A stretch of DNA of 64,000 bases from Conexibacter sp. CPCC 206217 (GCF_030646165.1 NZ_JAUTDO010000001.1:248001-312000); one strand, 5' to 3'; shown: positions 8,584 through 17,450, counted from the stretch's first letter. The notes: generated by a model not told the origin, from the sequence alone. Made by a program: numbers and translations.

Positions 8584-9180
8584 TTGTCGATGAAGTACGC
8601 AGTGCTCGGAATGCTGATCGAACGCCGCGGCTACGGCTACGACCTCGCCAACCGTTTGCAGAGACGGCTCGGCCCCGGCTTCAGAGCCGCCTTCGGCACC
8701 GTCTACGTCGCACTCGACCAGCTTGCGAAGGAGCAGCTCGTCGCGGAGGCCAAGCGCGTCCAGGTCGGTCGCCAGGTGAAGGTCTACTACGAGGCCACCC
8801 CCGCCGGCGTCGAGCGCTTCGCCGCGTGGATGCGCGAGTCGCTCAGCCGCGAGCCGCTGCGAGGCGAGCTGTACCTCAAGCTCGCCGTCGCCCAGGGCGC
8901 CCACCTGGCGCTGCTGCGCAACGAGCTGGAGCGGATGGAGCGCGACTGCCTGCGCGAGATCGCGGCCCAGGCGACGCTGGAGCAGCTCGACGGCGGCGCC
9001 GCCGAGATCCGCTGGGACACGGCCGTGCGCTGGCTCGCCGACGCCGCGGTGATCGAGCGCCTGCACGGCGACCTGCGCTGGATCCGCATGGCCGTCCGCA
9101 CGATCGCCAGCATCGACGACGACGGCAACGTCCCGCGTGCGGCGCTGCTGCAGGCGGCGGCGCTGGCGTCGGCGGCGTAG
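8584..9180 (+). CDS. PadR-family transcriptional regulator
   Basis: This 198-residue DNA-binding repressor starts with the PadR winged helix (MKYAVLGMLIERRGYGYDLA, then GTVYVALDQLAKEQLV and the beta-wing YYEATPAGVERF). A helical C-terminal dimerisation domain follows, of the longer (Vir-like) PadR form. TTG 8584 is preferred over the ATG six bases later because GGAGG (8571-8575) is 8 bases before it. PadR genes usually control an adjacent or divergent gene; here the divergent neighbour is the SHOCT gene. The effector is unknown. Confidence 0.85.
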   Translation: MSMKYAVLGMLIERRGYGYDLANRLQRRLGPGFRAAFGTVYVALDQLAKEQLVAEAKRVQVGRQVKVYYEATPAGVERFAAWMRESLSREPLRGELYLKLAVAQGAHLALLRNELERMERDCLREIAAQATLEQLDGGAAEIRWDTAVRWLADAAVIERLHGDLRWIRMAVRTIASIDDDGNVPRAALLQAAALASAA

Positions 9181-9232
9181 CGGCGAACGCTCGCCGCGCT
9201 GCTCGCGCGACGGCAAGGCGCGCGTGCGGCGG

Positions 9233-9280
9233 CCAAGCGCGGCGGCGACCAAGCGCGGCGGCGGCCAAGCGCGCCGCGGC
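9233..9280. repeat. three tandem 16-bp repeats
   Basis: Three adjacent copies of a CCAAGCGCGGCGGCGR unit (9233-9248, 9249-9264, 9265-9280; the third is degenerate) lie between the convergent PadR gene and the gene at 9289. They are non-coding and may be only a slippage product. Confidence 0.6.
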
Positions 9281-9288
9281 ACCGCCCC

Positions 9289-10287
9289 CTACGCGCTCGC
9301 CAACCTGCGATGCGCGACCCACGCCGCGATCAGCGACTGGGCGGCCGCGGTCACGAGGCGGTCCTCCAGCATCGGCACGCTCGCCAGCTCGTTCGCGTCG
9401 CGCGCCTCGTCGAGCCACAGCGCCGCGAGCTGCAGCGCGACCGAGCGCACGAGCGTCAGCGTGCGGGCCTCGTCGAACAGCGTCGGGTCCTCCGCCAGCT
9501 CGCCGACGCTGAGCTTCTCCGCCGCCAGGTCGAGCACGCTGAGCCACAGCGCGGCATGGTCGTCGCGCCGCTCGTAGGCGTCGTGCGCGAAGACGATCGC
9601 GGCCGCGACCTCCAGCCACAGCGTGCGCAGCCACGGCAGCTCCTCGGCGCCGATCTGGTGCTGCAGGATCTGCTCGATCTGCCACGTCGCCTGGTCGACG
9701 TGGGCGAGCGTGGCGCCCGGCTGCTCGAAGACGCCGACGCCGAAGTCGGGCGAGTCGCGCCGCAGCAGTCTCGCGGCCTCCTCCAGCAGCGGCGCCAGCG
9801 ACGCGCGCGCCGCGATCCCCTCCTCCACGCTCGTCGCGCCGGCCAACTGGTGGATCGCGACCAGCTCGGCGACCGACAGCGCGACCGTGTGCGCGCCGAT
9901 CACGGCGTCGGGGCCGATCGCGGCGCCGAACATCGCGACGCGCGCGTCCAGTTCTGCGGGCCGTGGGCGGGCGTGGGCGGTGCCGAGTCTGCGGTCGCGC
10001 TCCCAGCGCCGCAGCGGGCGCTCCAGGCGCCGCAGCCAGGCGTAGTCGCGCAGGTCGGCGTCGTGCTCGGCGTTGACGGTGCGCGCGAGCGTCAGCAGCC
10101 GCGCTATCAGCGCGACACGCTGCTCCTCGCTGCCGCTGAAGGTGATGTCGACGACGTCGCCGAGGTACTGCTCCAGTTGCTCCCCCTCGATCGCGGCGGA
10201 CGGCGCGGCCGTTCGCTCCATCGCGTCAGCGACCGCGCGCAGCAGCGCGGCGATCTCCTGATCTGTCGTCGTGAGGTCCGGGGGCAC
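9289..10287 (-). CDS. hypothetical protein, mostly alpha-helical
   Basis: Not recognised. The 332 residues are Ala/Leu/Glu-rich and predicted helical throughout, with no signal peptide and no membrane segment. Residues about 100-130 carry a hydrophobic stretch (VAMFGAAIGPDAVIGAHTV) and the C-terminus repeats a Leu/Ala pattern. Codon and frame behaviour are those of a real gene, and the start (ATG 10287, MPPDLTTTDQEI) is plausible. It lies downstream of, and on the same strand as, the membrane protein at 10412. Confidence 0.6.
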   Translation of the reverse strand: MPPDLTTTDQEIAALLRAVADAMERTAAPSAAIEGEQLEQYLGDVVDITFSGSEEQRVALIARLLTLARTVNAEHDADLRDYAWLRRLERPLRRWERDRRLGTAHARPRPAELDARVAMFGAAIGPDAVIGAHTVALSVAELVAIHQLAGATSVEEGIAARASLAPLLEEAARLLRRDSPDFGVGVFEQPGATLAHVDQATWQIEQILQHQIGAEELPWLRTLWLEVAAAIVFAHDAYERRDDHAALWLSVLDLAAEKLSVGELAEDPTLFDEARTLTLVRSVALQLAALWLDEARDANELASVPMLEDRLVTAAAQSLIAAWVAHRRLASA

Positions 10288-10411
10288 TGCTCAGGTTGGT
10301 CCGGGCCGCGACCGGCGGCGGCTCACAACGGATCATGACCGTTGGACCGGCCGGTCATTCGCCGCGCAGACCGATGGTCGAGCGCAGCGGCGCCCGCGAG
10401 GCCCCGCGCGC

Positions 10412-11500
10412 TCAGCAGCTGATCAGCAGCTGGTCGCCCTCGCGCGCCAATCTCCGCCTCAGCGAGATGAACGCGATCGCGCCACCGATCAGCGGCAGCC
10501 AGAAGAGGATCACGCGGTAGGTCAGGACCGCGGCGGCGGTCGCCGCGGCCGGCGCGCCGAAGACGATCAGCGTGCCGATCAGGCCGCCGTCGATCCCGCC
10601 GATGCCGCCGGGGATCGGCAGCAGGCCTCCGAGCTGGCCGATCAGGTAGCCGAGCAGGACCACCCAGATGCTGACGTGGGCGCCGAAGGCATGAAAGGTC
10701 GCCCACAGCACGGCGTTGTCCCAGATCCAGTAGCCGAACGCGCCGACGAGCACGAGCGGGTCGCCCGAGCGGGCGATCTCGACCGCCTCACGCGTGCCGG
10801 TGATGACGCTGCGGCGCGCGGCCGCGACGCCGCGCTTGACCTTCGACGCGTCGTCGGCCACTGGCGCCCCCTCGCCGAGGCGCGGCAGCAGCAGGATCGC
10901 CGCGATCACGAGCAGCGAGAGGAACGCCGGGAAGGCGGTCAGCCACAACGACAGGTCGGGACCGACGAGGCCGATCGCCATCACCGTGCCGAGCACGGCG
11001 ACGGCAACGAAGTTGACCGAGCTCTTGATCAGGAAGAACGCGACCGAGCGGCGCGCGACGCGCTCGGGCGCCATCCCGCCCTGCACCAGCGCCCACGCGC
11101 CGAGCGCGAGGCCGGCGGCGCCGCTGGCTGGCACGATCGAGCCCATCCCCATCTCCGACCAGCCGATCTGGTTGGCCGACTTCCACGGCATCTGGCGGCA
11201 GAAGATCGGCCGGAACATCAGCACGTAGGAGATGCACGAGAGCAGCTCCAGCCCCACCGCGGCCGCGACCCAGGCCGGCTTCGCCTCCGTCAGGTGGTCG
11301 CGCACCTCGCCGAGCCCGGGGGCCAGCAGCGCGACCAGCACGAGCACGCCGATCAGCGCCGCGACCTGCAGCGCGTGCTTGATCAGCTTGCGGGGCTCGA
11401 ACTCGCTCGGCAGCGCAGCACGGGCGCTCGAGCGCGTCGCAGAGCCGCTCGCGCCCGGGGCCGACGTGGCGACCTCGGGTGGTGGCGGCGGGGGACTCAT
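10412..11500 (-). CDS. lysylphosphatidylglycerol synthase transmembrane-region (UPF0104-type) protein
   Basis: This 362-residue integral membrane protein has about eight helices and matches the flippase-like domain of LPG synthases. The family pattern is seen in the polar intramembrane segments SEMGMGSIVPASGAAGLALGA and LLPIPGGIGGIDGGLIG. The catalytic aminoacyl-transferase domain of full MprF is absent, so it probably moves or binds a lipid rather than making lysyl-PG (inference). About 38 Pro/Ala/Ser-rich residues precede the first helix. Start ATG 11500. It is divergent from the oxidoreductase gene. Confidence 0.8.
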   Translation of the reverse strand: MSPPPPPPEVATSAPGASGSATRSSARAALPSEFEPRKLIKHALQVAALIGVLVLVALLAPGLGEVRDHLTEAKPAWVAAAVGLELLSCISYVLMFRPIFCRQMPWKSANQIGWSEMGMGSIVPASGAAGLALGAWALVQGGMAPERVARRSVAFFLIKSSVNFVAVAVLGTVMAIGLVGPDLSLWLTAFPAFLSLLVIAAILLLPRLGEGAPVADDASKVKRGVAAARRSVITGTREAVEIARSGDPLVLVGAFGYWIWDNAVLWATFHAFGAHVSIWVVLLGYLIGQLGGLLPIPGGIGGIDGGLIGTLIVFGAPAAATAAAVLTYRVILFWLPLIGGAIAFISLRRRLAREGDQLLISC

Positions 11501-11551
11501 ATCTAAATTGTTGCACGTGCATGCAATTCTGGACAGGGGCGGGTCTTCCGC

Positions 11552-11582
11552 TTGACTTCAAGCGCAGTTGAAGAACTACGGT
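11552..11582 (+). promoter_or_regulatory. MerR-type promoter with 19-bp spacer
   Basis: The -35 TTGACT (11552-11557) and -10 TACGGT (11577-11582) are separated by 19 bp, longer than the optimal 17. The spacer holds the dyad CTTCAA-GCGCAG-TTGAAG (11556-11573). Such an overlong spacer with a central dyad is the hallmark of promoters that MerR-family activators untwist. It lies 37 bases before the oxidoreductase start. No merR gene is in the window. Confidence 0.6.
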
Positions 11583-11618
11583 GGCGGACGCCTCCCTGAC
11601 GACCTTCTGGAGACCGCC

Positions 11619-12605
11619 ATGCACGCCATCCGACTGCACGCCTTCGGCCCGCCCGAGAACCTCGTCTACGAGCAGGTCGACGACCCGCAGCCGGCCGCCG
11701 GGCAGGTCCGCATCGCGGTCGGCGCGGCGGGCGTCCATCTGCTCGACACGAGCCTGCGCGCCGGGCAGGGCGGGCCGCCGCTGCCGCTGCCCGCGCTGCC
11801 GCACATCCCCGGCCGCGAGGTCGCCGGCGTCGTCGACGCGCTCGGCCCCGGCGTGGCGCGCGAATGGCTCGGCCGCCGCGTCGTCGCGCACCTCGGGCGC
11901 GAGCCGGTGGTCGGCGGCTACGCCGGCGCGACCGTCGCGGCGGCCGATGGGCTGCACGCGGTTCCGGAGGCGCTCGACAGCGAGCGCGCGGTCGCGATGA
12001 TCGGGACCGGCCGCACGGCGCTGGCGGTGCTGGAGGTGGCGCAGCTGAGAGCCGACGACGTCGTGCTCGTGACGGCCGCCGCGGGCGGGATCGGCACGCT
12101 GCTGCTGCAGGCCGCGCGCAACGTCGACGCGCTCGTCGTCGGGGTCGCCGGCGGACCCGAGAAGGTGGCGCGCGTGCGGGCGCTCGGCGCGGCGGTCGCG
12201 ATCGACTACCAGCAGCCCGACTGGGCCGAGCAGGTGCGCGAGCAGCTCGGCGACTACGCGCTGACGGTCGCCTTCGACGGCGTCGGCGGCGCGCTCGGCC
12301 GCAGCGCGATGCAGCTGCTGGCCCCCGGCGGCCGGCTGATCCTCTACGGCTGGTCGTCCGGAACCGCGACCGAGGTCACGACCGACGACCTCTACGCCGG
12401 CGGCCTCACCGTCTCCGCCGCCGTCGGCCCCGCGATCAGCCGCCGCCCCGGCGGCCTGCGCGGATTGGAGCGCGACGCGCTGGCGGCGGCGGCCAGCGGG
12501 GCGCTGGTTCCCGCGGTCCAGACGTTCCCGCTCGCCGAGGCGGCCGCCGCGCACACGGCGCTGGAGCGGCGCGCGACGCGCGGGAAGGTGGTGTTGGTGC
12601 CGTAG
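11619..12605 (+). CDS. zinc-free quinone oxidoreductase (MDR family)
   Basis: This 328-residue NADPH-dependent oxidoreductase is of the QOR/zeta-crystallin branch of medium-chain dehydrogenases. The N-terminal GroES-like domain lacks the zinc-binding Cys/His set (PALPHIPGREVAGVVDALG is kept). The Rossmann domain has TAAAGGIGTLLLQAARN. It likely reduces quinones or activated alkenes in the cytosol. The ATG at 11619 follows a TGGAGA ribosome site. Upstream lies the MerR-type promoter, so the enzyme is probably induced by a reactive compound, which fits a detoxification role. Confidence 0.88.
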   Translation: MHAIRLHAFGPPENLVYEQVDDPQPAAGQVRIAVGAAGVHLLDTSLRAGQGGPPLPLPALPHIPGREVAGVVDALGPGVAREWLGRRVVAHLGREPVVGGYAGATVAAADGLHAVPEALDSERAVAMIGTGRTALAVLEVAQLRADDVVLVTAAAGGIGTLLLQAARNVDALVVGVAGGPEKVARVRALGAAVAIDYQQPDWAEQVREQLGDYALTVAFDGVGGALGRSAMQLLAPGGRLILYGWSSGTATEVTTDDLYAGGLTVSAAVGPAISRRPGGLRGLERDALAAAASGALVPAVQTFPLAEAAAAHTALERRATRGKVVLVP

Positions 12606-12609
12606 GGCC

Positions 12610-13821
12610 TCAGGCGGGCTGCGGCACGGCGCCGCCGCCCGGCCGGCTCGCGAGGCGCACAGCGGCGACGGCGATGACGACGCCGGCGGCGGTCAGGACT
12701 GCGCCGGCGCCCGCGGCGGAGGCGTCGCCGAGGCCGGCGCCGATTGCGATGCCGCCCGCGAAGGGGCCGAGGGCGTTGCCGAGGTTGAAGGCGGAGTGGA
12801 CGGTCGCGGAGGCCATCGTCGGGGCGGCGGCGGCCATGTCGAGCAGCTGGGCTTGGAGGATCGGGACCGCGGTGAAGCCGACGGCGCCGATCGCGTAGAC
12901 GTTCAGCACCGCCAGGATCGGCACGTGCGCGGTCGCGACGAAAGCCGCCAGCACGATCCCGAGCACCACCAGCACCTGCGTCATCAGGACCGCGCTGTCG
13001 CGCTGCGTTCTGATCCGTCGCTGCAGCCGCGCGGACAGCAGGTTGCCGGTCGTCAGGCCGAGGCCGAACACCGACAGGCCCCAGATCGCCGACGCCTCCG
13101 AGAAGCCGGCGACGTTCTCGAGGATCGGCGCGACGTAGCCGACCGCGGCGAAGACGCCGGCGAAGCCGACGACGGCGATCGCCAGCGACAGCAGGATCCG
13201 CGGCTGCGCGAGCACGCGGATCTCGTGCTTCACCGTGACGCCTCTCGCCGGCGGCAGGTGCGGCACGGTCCGCGCGAGCGCTGCGAGCCCCAGCAGCCCG
13301 AGCCCCGCGACGACGACGAACGCCGCGCGCCAGCCGAGCTGCTGGCCGACGAGCGTCGACAGCGGCGCGCCGACGCAGCTGGCCAGCGTCAGCCCGAGGA
13401 ACGTCAGCGAGATCGCCGCCGCGCGCCGCGACGGCTCGACGAGCTGCGACGCGACGACGACGCTGAGGCCGAAGACCGCGCCGTGCGGCAGCGCCGTGAT
13501 CACGCGCGCCGCGAACAGCCAGCCGAACGACGGCGCCAGCGCCGAGGCGATGTTGCCGGCGACGAACAGCACCATCAGCGCCAGCAGCAGCGCGCGCCGC
13601 GGCAGCCGCACGCCGAGCGCGATCATCAACGGCGCGCCGACGACGACCCCGAGCGCGTACGCCGAGACCAGATGGCCGGCCATCGGGATCGAGATCTGCA
13701 GCCCGTCGGAGACCTCGGGCAGCAGGCCGATGATGACGAACTCGGTCGTCCCGATCGCGAACGAGCAGAGCGCGAAGGCGAAGATCGCGAGCGGGAAGCG
13801 CGGACGGGCGGCAGCGGGCAC
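12610..13821 (-). CDS. MFS exporter, DHA1 (AraJ/chloramphenicol-resistance-like) type
   Basis: The 403-residue transporter has 12 predicted helices. The N-terminal IGTTEFVIIGLLPEVSDGL is diagnostic for the AraJ/CmlR branch, and the loop 2-3 LGVRLPRR corresponds to the MFS motif A region. It is a likely proton-driven drug or metabolite exporter of the plasma membrane. GTG 13821 was chosen, with AAGG 9 bases before it; earlier in-frame codons encode Arg-rich sequence unlike this family. It is convergent with the quinone oxidoreductase, 4 bp apart. Confidence 0.88.
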   Translation of the reverse strand: MPAAARPRFPLAIFAFALCSFAIGTTEFVIIGLLPEVSDGLQISIPMAGHLVSAYALGVVVGAPLMIALGVRLPRRALLLALMVLFVAGNIASALAPSFGWLFAARVITALPHGAVFGLSVVVASQLVEPSRRAAAISLTFLGLTLASCVGAPLSTLVGQQLGWRAAFVVVAGLGLLGLAALARTVPHLPPARGVTVKHEIRVLAQPRILLSLAIAVVGFAGVFAAVGYVAPILENVAGFSEASAIWGLSVFGLGLTTGNLLSARLQRRIRTQRDSAVLMTQVLVVLGIVLAAFVATAHVPILAVLNVYAIGAVGFTAVPILQAQLLDMAAAAPTMASATVHSAFNLGNALGPFAGGIAIGAGLGDASAAGAGAVLTAAGVVIAVAAVRLASRPGGGAVPQPA

Positions 13822-13996
13822 GACGAGCGACCTTAGCGGCGCGCCCGCGCTCGTTGCGGGACGCTCGTCACAGAGGCGGCCGCGTCGTCGACCGGCGCGA
13901 TGCGGACGGCGGCGCACGTGGCGGCGCATCGCCCTGTCCGCGTGCGCTATCCACCAACGGGAAGGCTGTCGCACAGTCGAGGAAAGGACCAGGGGA

Positions 13997-14749
13997 ATGT
14001 CGCAACGCTTCAGCGATCGCGTCGCGCTCGTGACCGGCGCCGCCGTCGGGATCGGCGCCGCGGTCGCCCAGCGATTGGCGAGTGAGGGAGCAACCGTGGC
14101 CGTGCTCGATCGCGACGCCGAGGCGGCGGGAGCGAGCGCGCGGCGAATCGGCGGCACCTCGTTCCCGCTCGTCGCCGACGTCGCCTGCGCCGACGAGGTC
14201 GAGGCCGCCGTCACCGAGGTGGCCGAGCGCTGCGGGCGGCTCGACGTGCTCGTCAACAACGCCGGCGTCACGCGCGACAACCTGCTCTTCAAGCTCAGCG
14301 AAGACGACTGGGACACCGTCCTCGACGTCAACCTCAAGGGCGCGTTCCTGTGCGCTCGCGCCGCGCAGCGGGTGATGGTGCCGGCGCGCAGCGGCAAGAT
14401 CGTCTCGCTCTCCAGCCGCTCGGCGCTCGGCAACCGCGGGCAGGCGAACTATGCCGCCGCGAAGGCCGGGATCCAGGGGCTGACCGCAACGCTCGCGCAG
14501 GAGCTGGGACCGTTCGGGATCAACGCCAACGCGGTCGCGCCCGGCTTCGTCGCGACCGAGATGACCGACGCGACCGCGCGACGCCAGGGGATCGAGCCGG
14601 AGGACTACCGCGCGCGCGTCGCCGAGCAGATCCCGCTGCGGCGGGTCGCGCAGCCCGAGGACGTGGCGGCGGTCGTCGCGTTCCTCGCCAGCGACGACGC
14701 CCGCCACGTGACCGGGCAGACCATCTACGTCACAGGAGGGCAGCGCTGA
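13997..14749 (+). CDS. SDR-family 3-oxoacyl-ACP reductase-like dehydrogenase
   Basis: This 250-residue classical short-chain dehydrogenase uses NAD(P)H. The cofactor motif TGAAVGIG, the NNAG motif and the catalytic Ser plus YAAAK are present, with a C-terminal YVTGGQR as in FabG proteins. Start ATG 13997 is directly after AGGGGA. The stop overlaps the next gene's start (TGATG), so it is co-translated with an acyl-CoA dehydrogenase. This suggests a role in beta-oxidation-like breakdown of an acyl-CoA rather than fatty-acid synthesis. Confidence 0.9.
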   Translation: MSQRFSDRVALVTGAAVGIGAAVAQRLASEGATVAVLDRDAEAAGASARRIGGTSFPLVADVACADEVEAAVTEVAERCGRLDVLVNNAGVTRDNLLFKLSEDDWDTVLDVNLKGAFLCARAAQRVMVPARSGKIVSLSSRSALGNRGQANYAAAKAGIQGLTATLAQELGPFGINANAVAPGFVATEMTDATARRQGIEPEDYRARVAEQIPLRRVAQPEDVAAVVAFLASDDARHVTGQTIYVTGGQR

Positions 14750-15918
14750 TGGACCTTTCCCTGACCGACGAGCAGAAGGACATCCGCGACACCGCGCGCG
14801 CGTTCATCGCCAGAGAGGTGATGCCGCTGGAGCCGGAGGTGCTGCAGCGCGAGCGGCGCGGCGAGAAGGGGATCACGCCGCAGGAGCTGAGCGACCTGCA
14901 GGCGCAGGCGCGCAGATTCGGCTTCTGGGGGATCGGGACGCCGACCGAGCACGGCGGCGCGAACCTCTCCCCCGTCACGCAGAGCCTCGTCTGGACCGAG
15001 GTCGGGCGCACGTTCGTGCCGTTCGTCTTCGGCGGCGACGCCGACAACATCCTCTTCCGCGCCACGCCGGAGCAGCAGCAGGAGTACCTGACGCCGACGA
15101 TCGAGGGCGAGCGGATCTCCTGCTTCGCGATCACCGAGCCCGAGGCCGGCTCCGACGCGACCGCGATCCGCATGCGCGCCGTGCGCGACGGCGACGACTG
15201 GGTCCTCAACGGCGAGAAGACGTTCATCACGAAGGGCGTCGAGGCGGACTTCTCGATCGTGATCGCGGTGACCGATCCCGAGCAGGGCTTCCGCGGCGGC
15301 TTCACCGCCTTCCTCGTCGACCGCGCGATGGGCTGGACGGCCGATCCGATCCACACGATGGGTCCCTCGACGCCCGCGTCGATGGGCTTCGTCGACGTGC
15401 GCGTACCGCACCGCAACGTGCTCGGCGAGGTCGGCGAGGGCTTCAGACTCGCGATGGAGTGGATCGGGCGCGGGCGCTACGTGATCCCGTCGCAGGCGAT
15501 CGGCGCGACCGAGCGGCTGCTGGGGATGGCGGTCCAGTACGCGAACGAGCGGCGCACGTTCGGCAAGGCGATCGGCGAGCACCAGATGATCCAGACGATG
15601 ATCGCCGACTGCGAACTGGATCTGGAGCAGGCGCGCTGGCTCGTGCTGGTCGCCGCCTGGACGGTCGAGCAGGGCCGCGACGCGCGCCACGAGTCGGCGC
15701 TGGCGAAGCTCGGCGGCGCGACCGCCGCCGGCCGCGTCGTCGACCGCGTGATGCAGATCCACGGCGGCATGGGCTACACCCGCGAGCTGCCGATCGAGCG
15801 CTGGTACCGCGAGGCGCGCCTGTGGCGGATCTTCGAGGGCACCGACGAGATCCAACGCCGCGCGATCGCGCGGGATCTGCTGGCGGGGCGGCGCCGGATC
15901 GGCGGGCACCTCGCGTAG
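14749..15918 (+). CDS. acyl-CoA dehydrogenase
   Basis: This 389-residue FAD enzyme inserts an alpha-beta double bond in an acyl-CoA and passes electrons to ETF. The family signatures are CFAITEPEAGSDATAIR (FAD/substrate region), QIHGGMGYTRELPIERWYRE, and FEGTDEIQRR, whose Glu (about residue 363) fits the catalytic base of most members. ATG 14749 overlaps the SDR stop. The chain-length preference cannot be predicted. Confidence 0.93.
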   Translation: MDLSLTDEQKDIRDTARAFIAREVMPLEPEVLQRERRGEKGITPQELSDLQAQARRFGFWGIGTPTEHGGANLSPVTQSLVWTEVGRTFVPFVFGGDADNILFRATPEQQQEYLTPTIEGERISCFAITEPEAGSDATAIRMRAVRDGDDWVLNGEKTFITKGVEADFSIVIAVTDPEQGFRGGFTAFLVDRAMGWTADPIHTMGPSTPASMGFVDVRVPHRNVLGEVGEGFRLAMEWIGRGRYVIPSQAIGATERLLGMAVQYANERRTFGKAIGEHQMIQTMIADCELDLEQARWLVLVAAWTVEQGRDARHESALAKLGGATAAGRVVDRVMQIHGGMGYTRELPIERWYREARLWRIFEGTDEIQRRAIARDLLAGRRRIGGHLA

Positions 15919-15968
15919 GGGGACGGTGCGCGGGGGCGAGCGGCGCGCGGGCGAGCGACCGCGCCTGC

Positions 15969-17072
15969 CTAGCCCGCGCTGAACAACGGCGCCCCGAGCG
16001 CCTCGACGTCGACCGCGATCCCCAGACCCGCGCCGCTTGGCACCGAGCCGTGCCCGTCGGTCGAGCGCGGGACGTGGCCGGCGACGTGCTCGGCGGTCGC
16101 GTCGTTGACGTACGAGGTCGCCAGCAGGGCGCCGGGCGGGGTGCTGGCGGCGAGGTGGCTGATCGCGGCGGTCGCGACGTCGCCGCCCCAGCTGTCCTCG
16201 ACCATCACGCGCGCGCCGAGGCTGACCGCGAGGTCGCGCAGGAGCTTGCCTCTCGTCATCCCGCCGACCTTCGACAGCTTCAGGTTGACGACGCTCGCGC
16301 CGCCCTCCTGCACCGCCGCGACGAGGCTGGCGGCGTCGGTGACGAGCTCGTCGTAGATCATCGGCAGGCCGGTCGCGCGGCGCACGTGGAGGCAGTCGGC
16401 GAAGGCGCGGCAGGGCTGCTCCAGGTAGATCGGCAAGCCCTCCAGCAGCCGCACGGCGACGAGCGCGTCGTCGAGCCGCCAGCCCGCGTTGGCGTCGACG
16501 ATCACGAGGTCGTCGGGGCCGGTCAGCTCCAGCACGCGCCGCAGCGCGGCCGCGTCCCTGCGCGGGTCGCTGCCGACCTTCAGTTGGAAGCGCGTGAAGC
16601 CGCGCGCCTGGCTGTCGGCGAGCTTCTGCGCCGTCTCGTCGGGCGTCCCGAGCGGGATCGCCTCGTACAGCGGCAGCGGATCGTTCACGCGACCGCCCAG
16701 AAGCGTCGCCAGCGGCTGCCCCGCCGCTTTGCCGAGCAGATCCCAGCAGGCGACGTCGAGCGCGCTCTTGGCCGCCCCCTGGCCCATCAGCGTCGCGTCC
16801 ATCCGCGCCGTGACGTCGGCGAGCGTGCGCGGATCGGCGCCGATCAGCGCCGGCGCCAGCTCGGCCAGCGCCGCGCGCACACCGCCGCCGAACGCCGGCA
16901 GGTAGGCGCCCGTCAGCGGGCAGACCTCGCCCCAGCCCTCGCTGCCGTCGTCGGCCGTGACGCGCACGAGCGTCGTCTGCTCCGTCGCGGCGACGCGGTC
17001 GCGCGACAGCGTGAACGAGCCGTAGAGGTACGTCAGCGACTGCCCGAAGAGGTCGATGCGCGCGATCCGCAT
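15969..17072 (-). CDS. enolase-superfamily dehydratase/epimerase (MLE subgroup)
   Basis: The 367-residue protein has the capping domain and barrel of mandelate-racemase/muconate-lactonizing enzymes. Metal ligands fit Asp193 (IVDANAGW), Glu219 (YLEQP) and Asp241 (IYDEL). The acid/base lysines fit Lys165 (QLKVG) and Lys268 (LSKVGG). The first Lys of the usual KxK motif is Gln163, so the active site differs from dipeptide epimerases. It is last in an operon with a hydroxyproline-dehydrogenase-like complex and a DapA-family lyase. A cis-3-hydroxyproline dehydratase or a racemase/epimerase of a related imino acid is therefore likely (inference). Confidence 0.82.
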   Translation of the reverse strand: MRIARIDLFGQSLTYLYGSFTLSRDRVAATEQTTLVRVTADDGSEGWGEVCPLTGAYLPAFGGGVRAALAELAPALIGADPRTLADVTARMDATLMGQGAAKSALDVACWDLLGKAAGQPLATLLGGRVNDPLPLYEAIPLGTPDETAQKLADSQARGFTRFQLKVGSDPRRDAAALRRVLELTGPDDLVIVDANAGWRLDDALVAVRLLEGLPIYLEQPCRAFADCLHVRRATGLPMIYDELVTDAASLVAAVQEGGASVVNLKLSKVGGMTRGKLLRDLAVSLGARVMVEDSWGGDVATAAISHLAASTPPGALLATSYVNDATAEHVAGHVPRSTDGHGSVPSGAGLGIAVDVEALGAPLFSAG

Positions 17073-17141
17073 CGGTCAGGCCCCGCCGAGCGCGTCGGTG
17101 GCGATCCGCATCGCCCTCACGCCCCGCCAAGCGCGTCGTCG
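17062..17141. repeat. 39-bp tandem microduplication at a gene junction
   Basis: Units at 17062-17100 and about 17101-17141 are near-identical. Each holds, on the minus strand, codons for DALGGA and a stop (the end of the 2Fe-2S protein) together with an ATGCGGATCGC start like that of the enolase-family gene. The upstream ATG (17111) reaches a stop after 11 codons, so only the ATG at 17072 can start the enzyme. Confidence 0.65.
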
Positions 17142-17443
17142 GTCGCGCGCAGGCCGTCCTGCCGCGCGACCTCCATCCCCTCGCGCACCCACGTCATGCA
17201 GGCGCGCGTGTTGGGGATCCCGTCCACGACGACGAGGCACTCGAAGCAGACGCCCATCCCGCAGTAGACGCCGCGCGGCGCGCCCCCGACGGTCCGGCGC
17301 GTGACGCCGTGGCCGGCCGCCATCAGCGCCGCCGCGACCGTCTCGCCCTCGTGCGCGCGCAGCGGCGCGCCCTCGAGCTGGATCGTCACCTCGGGGCCGC
17401 GCACGAGCGCGGGTCTGAGCTTCAGGCGGCGCGACGCGGCCAT
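17117..17443 (-). CDS. small (2Fe-2S)-binding subunit, HcnA/LhpF-like
   Basis: This 108-residue ferredoxin-like subunit has Cys61, Cys66, Cys69 and Cys82 (YCGMGVCFECLV, then RACM) in plant-type 2Fe-2S spacing. Such short proteins are the gamma subunits of heteromeric amino-acid or opine dehydrogenases (hydrogen cyanide synthase, nopaline/octopine oxidase, D-hydroxyproline dehydrogenase). The two FAD partners are encoded 1 kb upstream in the same operon. ATG 17443 is 7 bp from the DapA-like stop. The 3' end is duplicated (see repeat). Confidence 0.85.
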   Translation of the reverse strand: MAASRRLKLRPALVRGPEVTIQLEGAPLRAHEGETVAAALMAAGHGVTRRTVGGAPRGVYCGMGVCFECLVVVDGIPNTRACMTWVREGMEVARQDGLRATDDALGGA

Positions 17444-17450
17444 CGCGGGA

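Noticed and set aside
10323..10706. 127-codon minus-strand frame next to the membrane protein gene
   Set aside because: It overlaps the end of the LPG-synthase-type gene in another frame, is Arg/Asp-rich, and has no recognisable start signal.
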